The translations under genes were made by a program, and so were the position numbers. From contig CAZKZI010000166.1 in the NCBI GenBank assembly GCA_964557205.1, forward strand, positions 1-6,039: a stretch of 6,039 bases of DNA, read 5' to 3'. This stretch comes from JAQVQN01 sp964557205. GTDB taxonomy: Bacteria; Verrucomicrobiota; Kiritimatiellia; RFP12; UBA1067. The notes beneath the pieces are model-generated. The model was not told the DNA's origin and did no database searches. It worked only from the letters and a program-made list of their open reading frames with translations. Positions 1-6,039 of this stretch are shown piece by piece (the stretch's first letter is position 1; each line of letters starts with the position of its first letter).

Positions 1-8
1 CTGGCCCC

Positions 9-38
9 TGTGTGATTGCAATATTTTGCAATCACACA
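9..38 (-). terminator. Perfect 13-bp hairpin overlapping the trmH stop codon; candidate 3' end of the operon
   Basis: Bases 9-21 and 26-38 are exact inverse complements with a four-base loop. The trmH TGA (32-34) lies inside the stem. On the minus strand the stem is followed by GGGGCCAG up to the window edge, with no U-run, so this is not a canonical intrinsic terminator. It may stop or protect the 3' end of the transcript, or be a protein-binding palindrome for whatever lies to the left. Confidence 0.4.
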
Positions 39-814
39 CCCCCTCGCCTTGCGTTACGGCCGTCGAAGCTCATACGCGCCTCGCGGGCCGCCAAGGCGAA
101 AGCCGCGACCACGTTCAACGAGTTCTTGCGTCCGTACATCCTGATCATGACCGCGCCATCGCACATGGAGACAAGCTCGGGGTCGACCCCGAATCGCTCG
201 TTGCCGAGCACCAGCGCGCACGGGAAACGCCATGCGCACTCGGTGATATCCGGAGCGCCCGCCACGGTCTCCAAGGCCAGGCACAGTAAACCCGCCTTAC
301 GGAGTTCCGTGATCACACCGCGTATGTCTTCGGCGTAACGCCATGACACCAGCTTCTGTGCACCGAGCGCCGCCTTGGCCGCCTGCGGCTGATCCGGCAA
401 CGGCGTGTAGCCGCAGAGTACCACCTCTCCCGCACCGAAGCACTCGGCAGTCCTTAAAATGCCGCCGACATTGAAGGCGGAGCGCATCGAGTCCACAACC
501 ACGGTCAGCGGCATCACAGATCCCGCAGCCAGACCTTCCGGCAAGTCGGCATCGAGAATATCCACATCAGTGACCTTGCGGCGGGCTACCTCGCGCTCCA
601 CCGGCACCAGTACGCTCCAGAACTGTCTGCGCGACATCTGCGGATCGATCAGACGGGCAAGCTGCTCCAGACGCGGCAGGGAGGTCTGACAAGTAAACCA
701 AGCCCGGCACTCGGCCAGTCCGCCTCCGCGCGCCGCGTCGTCCGACCAGGCCGCTTCCACACGCAGCAGCCGCTCCAGCGCCGCCTTCCAAACTCTTTGC
801 GCGTCATCGGCCAT
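32..814 (-). CDS. TrmH/SpoU-family RNA 2'-O-ribose methyltransferase
   Basis: Predicted SAM-dependent enzyme that methylates the 2'-OH of a ribose in tRNA or rRNA in the cytoplasm; the target base cannot be read from sequence. The 260-residue product shows all three SPOUT/TrmH motifs: motif 1 at about 114-129 (FNVGGILRTAECFGAG, with N115 and the conserved R121), motif 2 at about 201-214 (LVLGNERFGVDPEL, E206) and motif 3 at about 224-238 (IRMYGRKNSLNVVAA, N234), the last two forming the trefoil-knot SAM site. A GYTPLPDQPQAAKAALGA stretch (135-152) also resembles this family. Residues 1 to about 100 form an extra N-terminal region, rich in Arg, Glu and Trp, that I do not recognise and that may bind RNA. 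The ATG lies 11 bases after the GH2 stop codon with only a weak GAG-type ribosome binding site, suggesting translational coupling. Family assignment is firm. Naming it trmH, rlmB or trmL would be a guess. Confidence 0.93.
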   Translation of the reverse strand: MADDAQRVWKAALERLLRVEAAWSDDAARGGGLAECRAWFTCQTSLPRLEQLARLIDPQMSRRQFWSVLVPVEREVARRKVTDVDILDADLPEGLAAGSVMPLTVVVDSMRSAFNVGGILRTAECFGAGEVVLCGYTPLPDQPQAAKAALGAQKLVSWRYAEDIRGVITELRKAGLLCLALETVAGAPDITECAWRFPCALVLGNERFGVDPELVSMCDGAVMIRMYGRKNSLNVVAAFALAAREARMSFDGRNARRGGV

Positions 815-825
815 AGTGTCTTACT

Positions 826-3800
826 CTAGCGCAGCGGCTCCAGAATGAAGCCGTAAGCGTATTCGCGGTCTGCCGGCAACTGATACTCGGGCCACGGCCG
901 CGCACCCCAACTGTTCTCACCCGCCAACCCCATCTGGCCATAGTCCAGATTGACAACCCAGTCGCCGCAAGGCTCCAGCTCCCACGGATGCTTGCGCTTC
1001 TCCAACTCGATTAGCGTGTAAGGCGACACGTTGAAGTTGACTTTGGGGTCACCCGTGACCCGGATGCCTTTGCCCTCGGCATCGGTGAAGGACACCCTGT
1101 AGGTATCCGTGCGGTTGCCGCTCTCCTGCGGCTCTACGTACGGGAAATAAAAATCGGCGGCGTTCAGCGCGTAAAGGCCGAAAAAGGCGGATGCCTTGCG
1201 GTCGGAATAACTCTCGTGCGGACCGCGGCCGAGCCATTCCACACGGTCATACTCTCGCGGGATGCGGGCGGTCATGCCGACACGCGGCAGCGACGCAAGA
1301 CCCCGCCCTTCCGGTTTAAGCTTGAAGGCCACCCGTATGCTCCCGTCGGTGAAGAAGGTGTAACCCAGCGAGCCTGCGGTCTCCGCGGCGCCGGGATAGG
1401 CCAGATCGACTATGACTCGCCAATTTCCGTCAACCTCGCGGTAGAACCGCACACCGCGCGCCGCGCGCTTGGCCGCGGCATCACGCCAGACCGCATGCCG
1501 CTCAGACATTCGGTTGCCGCGGTCGTTGTCGGTGGGGGCGCGCCAGAAGCAAGGCTCCAGCGGCGAAAGCAGCAGTTCACGGCCGTCGACAACCCAAGAA
1601 ACCAAGGCGCCGTCGGTCTTGCTGACACAGATTGTGAAGTCTTCGCCTGTGACTTTGATCTCCGCCTCGTTCTGGTCAGGATTGATGGCGTCGCGCCCGA
1701 CTGTTTCGGCAACCGTTACCGCCGGAGTTTCAGACGGTACCTCAACCTGCACGCGCGCTACCACATGCCCCTTCTCGGCCCACTTTTCACGTTTAAGCGT
1801 ATGAAAACTGAAGTTCCAGGTGCTGACACGCGCCGCGTAGGCCGGACGCCGCGCCATCGCTATCGGCAACGTTATGACCTTATCGGTCTGTGGCGGTACA
1901 TCCATCCTGCCCAGCGAGCCTTTGTAAATAACCTCGCCGTTCTCCTCGTATGTCCATATACCCCGATACTCGTCCAGATTGGTGAAGTAGGCATCGTTCC
2001 TGAACCTGAAGATGCCGCGCGTAGTGTCCTCAGCTTCCACACGGATGTTCTGGTAGCAATAAAATACCTCGTTGAGCTGCGGCGTGGCACGGCGGTCAGG
2101 CTGCACCAGGCCGTTACAGTTGAAGTTGTCGTCGTTCGGATAATCGCCGTAATCTCCGCCATAGGCCCAGAACCATGTCGGTTGGCCGGGTCGGACCCTG
2201 CCCTCCGGCACAGGCTTACGGAGCGCCTGGTCCGCAAAGTCCCAGATGAAGGCGCCCTGAAGGTTGGGATAAGCGTTAATCACGCGCCAGTAGTCGGACA
2301 GATTACCCGAGGAGTTGCCCATCGCGTGCGAATATTCGCAGAGTATGAAAGGCATCGAGGTGTCCGCGCGTTGACCGTAAGCCTCAATCGTACGTACCCC
2401 GGTGTACATGGTATCCATAAAATCGCGCGGCCCGTTGCCTTGGTTCTGTACTGTGCGGCTTGGGTCGCGCGCCTTGAACATGGCGTAGGCTTCGCGGAAA
2501 AAGTCGGACTCCACGTTGTTCTCGTTGCCCAAAGACCAGATGATGATTGAGGGATGGTTCTTGTCGCGCTCAAGCATGCCGACCTCGCGATCCATGGCCG
2601 CGGCGCGGAACGCCGGGTCTATCACCGGGTTGCGCGGTGAATTGTCGATGCCGTGAGTCTCGAGATTAGCCTCGTCCATCACATACAGCCCGTATTCGTC
2701 ACAAAGGTCGTACCAGCGCGGATCGTTGGGATAATGGCAAGTGCGCACAGCGTTGATATTGTTGCGTTTTATGATCAGGATGTCATCGAGCATGCGCTCG
2801 CAGGAAACCGAGTACCCGTGCTCGGGGTCCATCTCGTGCCGGTTCACACCCTTAAACAACACCGGTTGCCCGTTCACCAGAAGCTGGCTGCCACGAGCCT
2901 CGATCTGACGGAATCCGACCTTCTGCGGAATCGCGGCGAGCGTCCGGCCTTTGGCATCTTTGAGCGTCAGGATCAGCTTGTAGAGGTCCGGCTGTTCGGC
3001 CGACCACAAACGCGGTGACTTTACCATGATCTCGAACCGGAAGCGTTCTCCTGCGGGCACCGCGCTTTTCCGCGCCAGCCGCCGCCCCCGGAAACTGTGC
3101 GGGTACAGCTCGGCCTCGAGCGTTACGCCAGCCGCCGCGCCCGCAAGCAACGCCTCCACCTCCAGCCGCCAGTCGCCATCGTACTCGCCAGGCTTTAGCG
3201 TGGCCGTGCGCACGAAATAATCGCGTAGTCGCGTCTGCGGCGTGGACCACAGATACACGGGACGGTACAGGCCCGAGAGGCGCCAGAAGTCCTGATCTTC
3301 CATGTATGAGCCGTCGCACAGCCGGTAAACCTCGACCGCCAAAGTGTTTTTGCCCTCAACAAGGTTTTCAGTCACGTCAAAAGTGGCACCCTGCCTGCCG
3401 TCTTCGGCATAGCCGAGCCTCACGCCGTTCAGCCAGACATAGATCGCCGAAGAGAAACCATCGAACCGCAAAAAGACCCGGCGCCCCTTCCACTCCGGCG
3501 GCAACGTGAAATCGCGCCGGTATGAACTGACCGCATTGCGCTCCTTGAAGGTCGTGTAGCGCGGGTCAGGCTCGCCCGTAACAAAAGGCGGGTCTACCTT
3601 GAAATAGTAGCCGCTGTTCTTGTAGAGCGGAGTGCCGTAGCCGCGCACCTCGACACAGTCCGGCACTAGCATCGAGAGCCAGCCGTCGACCGCGAAGTCG
3701 GTCCGGTAAAAGTCCGCGGGCCGCTGCTCGGGATGCGGCACCCAGTGGAACTTCCATTCGCCATCAAGCGAGAGGAAGTATGGTGAATCCTCACGTGAGA

Positions 3801-4845
3801 CAGCCTTGCGGGCAGCTCTGGGTGAGTCGTAAACCATCATGGTCGCCGCGGAAGGCTCTGTTCCGACCCGGAACACCGCAGGGTTCTCCCATTCCGGCAA
3901 ATCAGCGTAACCCGCCGGATTGTAGGTGGCTCCGGGCTTCATGCCGCCCCGCATCTCGAAGAGCGTCTCGACCCAGGCGGAGCGCGTTTCAGCCGTGCCG
4001 TCGCTTTGCAATTGAACCAGCTTGACATCTGACAGATCTACGTCGAAAGTCCGGGCCTGCCCACCCTTTTGCATCAGGCCGCTACGCCACAGCTCACGCC
4101 CGTCCCCGTAAATCACGCACTCTGCCTCATCGCCTTCGTCTTCGTCTATGCCGCACTTGCCTGCGAAACGCGCCGCCCCGCCCGTGATGAAGAAAATGGA
4201 AGATTTGCCGCGGAAACCCAGTCCCTCCGCGTAACTCTTGCCCGCGACCTGAAAAGGCGCACCGCGGCAGGAGCCCTCTGGCACGGCAAAGGAAGCATCT
4301 AAAGATGACAGCCATACTTTAGGCCATTCCCGCACGTCGGTCGCCAGCGGCCTGACCGCGGCATCTGTCACGAAACAGGCGTTGAGCCAGTCGGCATGAT
4401 CCGCAGTCGTGCCGTCCTGCCAAGGATCAACCCGCAACAGCGCGATCTCAAAGCCTGTAAGATCCACATCCGTCGGCACCGGCGTGTCACCACGTTTCAA
4501 CGGCGGGCTCTGCCACAGCAGCCGTCCGTCGCCGATGACTTGAAAAACCATCTTCTTGTCAGCCTGATCGCTGGTATCGTCAACCCCGACCTCGGCCCTG
4601 AAACGCCGCGCGCCGCGCAGTTCGACATAAAGCTCTGAAGGCGAATGTGTAGCCATGCCGTTGGTGTAGATCTGCCCAGCGACCTGAAGTTTCTTGCCGA
4701 ACAAGTTATGGTCGCGTGATGCAGTTTTCCAGCCCTGCCGGGTCTTGGATATGTCGAGATCATAGAGGTAGACCTCGGTGGCCATAACCTCGGCAAGCGC
4801 GACCATAATGGCCGCGGCCACAATGCTAAACACGCTTTTTTTCAT
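826..4845 (-). CDS. Secreted GH2 beta-galactosidase (LacZ type) with two N-terminal NPCBM-like modules
   Basis: Retaining glycoside hydrolase, most likely a beta-galactosidase or related exo-beta-glycosidase. The 1339 residues begin with a Sec signal peptide (MKKS, hydrophobic core, probable cleavage after VMA at 22), so the enzyme acts in the periplasm or outside the cell. Order: NPCBM-like module 1 (about 23-160, with GMATHSPSEL), module 2 (about 172-298), GH2 sugar-binding domain (about 350-535), Ig-like domain (540-648), TIM barrel (650-930), DUF4981-like beta domain (940-1035), Bgal_small_N domain (1065-1337). From LacZ family knowledge, E775 in SLGNENN is the acid/base and E837 in ILCEYSHAMGNS the nucleophile. 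H670 (GVNRHE), H704 (CHYPND), E729 and H731 (DEANLETHG), D519 (EDQDFW) and W1313 (ENSWG) match E. coli LacZ H357, H391, E416, H418, D201 and W999. It is about 300 residues longer than E. coli LacZ because of the front end. It starts 27 bases after metF. Substrate is inferred, not shown. Confidence 0.95.
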   Translation of the reverse strand: MKKSVFSIVAAAIMVALAEVMATEVYLYDLDISKTRQGWKTASRDHNLFGKKLQVAGQIYTNGMATHSPSELYVELRGARRFRAEVGVDDTSDQADKKMVFQVIGDGRLLWQSPPLKRGDTPVPTDVDLTGFEIALLRVDPWQDGTTADHADWLNACFVTDAAVRPLATDVREWPKVWLSSLDASFAVPEGSCRGAPFQVAGKSYAEGLGFRGKSSIFFITGGAARFAGKCGIDEDEGDEAECVIYGDGRELWRSGLMQKGGQARTFDVDLSDVKLVQLQSDGTAETRSAWVETLFEMRGGMKPGATYNPAGYADLPEWENPAVFRVGTEPSAATMMVYDSPRAARKAVSREDSPYFLSLDGEWKFHWVPHPEQRPADFYRTDFAVDGWLSMLVPDCVEVRGYGTPLYKNSGYYFKVDPPFVTGEPDPRYTTFKERNAVSSYRRDFTLPPEWKGRRVFLRFDGFSSAIYVWLNGVRLGYAEDGRQGATFDVTENLVEGKNTLAVEVYRLCDGSYMEDQDFWRLSGLYRPVYLWSTPQTRLRDYFVRTATLKPGEYDGDWRLEVEALLAGAAAGVTLEAELYPHSFRGRRLARKSAVPAGERFRFEIMVKSPRLWSAEQPDLYKLILTLKDAKGRTLAAIPQKVGFRQIEARGSQLLVNGQPVLFKGVNRHEMDPEHGYSVSCERMLDDILIIKRNNINAVRTCHYPNDPRWYDLCDEYGLYVMDEANLETHGIDNSPRNPVIDPAFRAAAMDREVGMLERDKNHPSIIIWSLGNENNVESDFFREAYAMFKARDPSRTVQNQGNGPRDFMDTMYTGVRTIEAYGQRADTSMPFILCEYSHAMGNSSGNLSDYWRVINAYPNLQGAFIWDFADQALRKPVPEGRVRPGQPTWFWAYGGDYGDYPNDDNFNCNGLVQPDRRATPQLNEVFYCYQNIRVEAEDTTRGIFRFRNDAYFTNLDEYRGIWTYEENGEVIYKGSLGRMDVPPQTDKVITLPIAMARRPAYAARVSTWNFSFHTLKREKWAEKGHVVARVQVEVPSETPAVTVAETVGRDAINPDQNEAEIKVTGEDFTICVSKTDGALVSWVVDGRELLLSPLEPCFWRAPTDNDRGNRMSERHAVWRDAAAKRAARGVRFYREVDGNWRVIVDLAYPGAAETAGSLGYTFFTDGSIRVAFKLKPEGRGLASLPRVGMTARIPREYDRVEWLGRGPHESYSDRKASAFFGLYALNAADFYFPYVEPQESGNRTDTYRVSFTDAEGKGIRVTGDPKVNFNVSPYTLIELEKRKHPWELEPCGDWVVNLDYGQMGLAGENSWGARPWPEYQLPADREYAYGFILEPLR

Positions 4846-4857
4846 TCACCCCCCCTT
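4846..4857 (-). promoter_or_regulatory. G-rich ribosome binding site of the GH2 gene
   Basis: AAGGGGGGGTGA directly precedes the ATG at 4845. The seven-G run (4849-4855) can pair with the 16S rRNA 3' end and supports this start, as does the classic signal peptide that follows. The whole metF-GH2 gap is 27 bases and contains no terminator-like structure. Confidence 0.6.
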
Positions 4858-4872
4858 CGAGACCGCCCCTGC

Positions 4873-5754
4873 CTACACCATTTTTTCTTCACGCAGAGCC
4901 GACAGCAGCCGCCCGGAGATATCCGACTGGTTCAGCGTGTAGAGATGGATGCCGGGTGCGCCGTTTTTGATCAGACTACGGCACTGCTCCAGCGCGAAGC
5001 GGAACCCGGCCGTCGCCACATCGCCGGAAGCGGCCGCCTGCCGCAGCGGCTCTGGGATCGTGCAGCCCGCCAACGCGACGAAACGCTCGATCTGACGCGC
5101 TGAATTCAGCGGCATAACGCCCGGCAACAACGGCATGGAGACCCCCGCCTCCCGCGCCTGCGTTACAAACCGACCGTAGACCGCGTTGTCAAAAAACATC
5201 TGCGTCACCGCGAAATCCGCCCCCTGATCCTGCTTGATTTTCAGAAAGGCGATATCGCGCTCCGGCGTGAGCGTGCCATCCGCCGCGCGAGACTCAGGAT
5301 GGCTCTCGGGATATGCCGCGCAGCCGATACGGAATTGCGGCCAGCCGTTCTTGATAAAACCGATCAGTTCGGAGGCGTGAGCGAACCCGTAAGAATGCGG
5401 ACGGAAAGTGGTCTCGCCCTGAGGCGGGTCACCACGCAGCGCCATGATCACCGGAACGTTTTTCTCGGCCAGCTTGTCTAGCAGCCGCGAAAGCTCAACC
5501 TGAGAGTGCCCCAGACAGGTCAAGTGCGCCATGGCGCTGATGCCGAGATTGTTTTGCAACGAGGATACCAGATCGACCGTGTTCTCGCGGGTGCTGCCGC
5601 CCGCGCCGTAGGTCACCGACACCAGATCCACATTAAGCCGCGCGGTTTCGGCGATCGTGGCGTACAGTTTGGCCCAGCCCTCCGGGGTCTTGGGCGGGAA
5701 GAATTCAAATGAGATTGTAGGCCTGCCTGCCCTAAGTTTTTCCAGAAAAACCAT
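4873..5754 (-). CDS. metF: 5,10-methylenetetrahydrofolate reductase
   Basis: Cytoplasmic FAD enzyme that reduces 5,10-methylene-THF to 5-methyl-THF, the methyl donor for methionine synthase. From the ATG at 5754 the product has 293 residues, the usual bacterial MetF length. Seen motifs: SFEFFPPK at 15-22 (E17, matching catalytic E28 of E. coli MetF), SVTYGAGGS at 46-54 (FAD site), AHLTC at 76-80, ALRGDPP at 105-111 (D109, matching D120), AAYPESHPE at 146-154, TQMFFD at 184-189 (Q185, matching folate-contacting Q183) and HLYTLN at 270-275. The ATG has a GGAAG six bases upstream and gives the typical start MVFLEKLRAG. A TTG seven codons earlier (5775) is in frame, giving 300 residues, but its best AGGA is 11 bases away. 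It is the first gene of the probable metF-GH2-trmH unit and follows a promoter and a structured leader. No defect is visible. Confidence 0.95.
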   Translation of the reverse strand: MVFLEKLRAGRPTISFEFFPPKTPEGWAKLYATIAETARLNVDLVSVTYGAGGSTRENTVDLVSSLQNNLGISAMAHLTCLGHSQVELSRLLDKLAEKNVPVIMALRGDPPQGETTFRPHSYGFAHASELIGFIKNGWPQFRIGCAAYPESHPESRAADGTLTPERDIAFLKIKQDQGADFAVTQMFFDNAVYGRFVTQAREAGVSMPLLPGVMPLNSARQIERFVALAGCTIPEPLRQAAASGDVATAGFRFALEQCRSLIKNGAPGIHLYTLNQSDISGRLLSALREEKMV

Positions 5755-5775
5755 TTTCCGCTTCCGTACTGACAA

Positions 5776-5883
5776 TTATCTTTTTATCCTGAACCCCCAC
5801 TGGCGAAGCCGCTCTTCCCTCCATTCGGTGCAAGCAGGTCGGTATCGGCGGGCGGTTCGGCCTGTCTCTTTTACCCTCTCCAT
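5776..5883 (-). CDS. Possible small upstream ORF in the metF leader (35 aa)
   Basis: An ATG at 5883 opens a 35-codon frame that ends in TAA at 5776-5778, directly next to the in-frame TTG of the metF frame. The product starts MERVKETGRT, ends WGFRIKR, and is rich in Arg and Glu with two Trp. It could begin at a TTG at 5913, giving 45 residues. AAGTGG five bases before the ATG is a weak ribosome binding site. I do not recognise the peptide. It has no run of Met codons, so it does not look like a classic methionine attenuator. In GC-rich DNA an open frame of this length can arise by chance. Confidence 0.2.
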   Translation of the reverse strand: MERVKETGRTARRYRPACTEWREERLRQWGFRIKR

Positions 5884-5906
5884 TGCGTCCACTTGGTGGT
5901 CGCAAT
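5882..5906 (-). repeat. Inverted repeat/hairpin in metF leader
   Basis: ATTGCG and CGCAAT (6 bp) enclose a single mismatch and then CCAC/GTGG (4 bp) around a three-base loop, giving about 10 pairs in 25 bases. No T-run follows on either strand, so it is not a simple intrinsic terminator. It lies about 20 bases after the predicted transcription start and could be a 5'-stabilising stem or part of a regulatory fold. Confidence 0.6.
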
Positions 5907-5933
5907 AACCCAATATGGTTTTGTAGGAGGTTC

Positions 5934-5962
5934 AGTATACTTTTTCGCCTTGCGCTTCACAA
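5934..5962 (-). promoter_or_regulatory. Candidate sigma-70 promoter for metF
   Basis: On the minus strand TTGTGA (5957-5962, 4 of 6 to the -35 consensus) is followed after exactly 17 bases by TATACT (5934-5939, 5 of 6 to the -10 consensus). Transcription would start near 5926-5928 and run left through the leader into metF. It is the best promoter-like pair I found in the intergenic region. The spacer carries an A-run (AAAAAG) just before the -10. Not confirmed by data. Confidence 0.5.
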
Positions 5963-5966
5963 GCGC
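5952..5966. repeat. 15-bp palindrome over the -35 box (possible operator)
   Basis: GCGCTT, three bases, AAGCGC: a perfect 6-bp inverted repeat whose centre contains the end of the candidate -35 hexamer. A repressor bound here would block RNA polymerase. It is not followed by a T-run on the minus strand, so it is not a convincing terminator for a gene entering from the right. It may also be chance in GC-rich DNA. Confidence 0.35.
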
Positions 5967-6039
5967 CCGTTGCCGGCGCGCCGCGACAGAGTCAGGCCAG
6001 CGCTTTCAACATCATGGAGGTCCAAGCCATCACCCGCAC
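5967..6039. other. Right edge: no gene supported
   Basis: No recognisable product is encoded in the part visible here. On the minus strand two frames enter from the edge and stop within the window region (TGA at 5992-5994 with tail VRVMAWTSMMLKALA, and TGA at 5957-5959 with a tail ending SRRAGNGRL); either could be the 3' end of an upstream gene. On the plus strand an ATG at 6014 is open to the edge (MEVQAITR) but lacks a ribosome binding site. The choice cannot be made from this window. Confidence 0.25.

Larger units (their letters stand above)
5776..5927 (-). promoter_or_regulatory. Structured 5' leader of metF, no known riboswitch class recognised
   Basis: If the promoter call is right, about 150-170 bases of untranslated leader precede metF. 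It begins with CCTCCT (5925-5930), which is complementary to purine-rich GGAGG-like segments downstream. It then has a strong hairpin (5882-5906), a purine-rich imperfect direct repeat (5866-5884 and 5812-5825), a pyrimidine-rich middle, and a small GGC-TTC-GCC hairpin just before an AT-rich stretch and the metF start. metF genes are often controlled by methionine or SAM, so a regulatory leader is plausible. I compared it by eye with SAM-I, SAM-IV, SAH, cobalamin, THF and TPP consensus cores and found no match. Confidence 0.3.

Noticed and set aside
11..36. CRP-like TGTGA...TCACA arrangement
   Set aside because: The half-sites are 16 bases apart instead of 6, so it does not fit a CRP site; the full 13-bp stem is better described as a hairpin.
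1216..2550. A 444-codon open frame on the plus strand antisense to the GH2 gene
   Set aside because: It is entirely inside the GH2 coding region, which shows LacZ motifs over its full length. The antisense product has no recognisable domain and is typical of the long shadow frames of GC-rich genes.
5790..5880. tRNA-like GGTTC segments on both strands
   Set aside because: No acceptor, D-arm and anticodon stems could be assembled around them.
5657..5908. An 83-codon plus-strand frame crossing the metF start and leader
   Set aside because: It overlaps the conserved metF N-terminus antisense, has no ribosome binding site and shows no known motif.
5776..5927. SAM-I/SAM-IV, SAH, cobalamin, THF or TPP riboswitch upstream of metF
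   Set aside because: The conserved cores of these classes could not be found by eye on either strand. A covariance-model search would be decisive.
5925..5930. AGGAGG on the plus strand, a perfect ribosome binding sequence
   Set aside because: No ATG, GTG or TTG follows at 4-12 bases on the plus strand. On the minus strand it reads CCTCCT inside the leader.

Overview
The window carries three complete genes, all on the minus strand and tightly packed: metF (5,10-methylenetetrahydrofolate reductase, right), a very large secreted LacZ-type GH2 glycoside hydrolase with two N-terminal NPCBM-like modules (centre, about two thirds of the window), and a TrmH/SpoU-family RNA 2'-O-methyltransferase (left). 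The gaps are 27 and 11 bases and hold no terminator, so one transcript read right to left is the simplest model. The sequence is moderately GC-rich (near 60 % by eye). A Gram-negative, polysaccharide-degrading bacterium of the Planctomycetota-Verrucomicrobiota-Kiritimatiellota-Lentisphaerota group would fit the Sec-exported GH2 enzyme with NPCBM modules, but this taxonomic guess is inference from gene style only.

Layout from right to left (direction of transcription). Bases 5776-6039 hold no recognised gene. They contain a good sigma-70-like promoter pointing toward metF (TTGTGA, 17 bases, TATACT) whose -35 box sits inside a short palindrome. A leader of roughly 150-170 bases follows, with a strong hairpin, a purine-rich imperfect direct repeat and a 35-45 codon open frame that stops exactly next to, and in frame with, the upstream TTG of the metF frame. 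I could not match the leader to a known riboswitch. metF then runs to 4873. The GH2 gene follows at 4845-826 behind a G-rich ribosome binding site, and trmH at 814-32. A perfect 13-bp hairpin overlaps the trmH stop codon and probably marks the 3' end of the unit.

MetF supplies methyl-THF for methionine/SAM synthesis and TrmH-family enzymes consume SAM, so those two have a loose metabolic link. The exported beta-galactosidase-like enzyme between them has no obvious connection. No mobile element, CRISPR array, tRNA or rRNA was seen. The central gene is a clear member of a known family with an unusual modular front end. The least explained part of the window is the metF leader.
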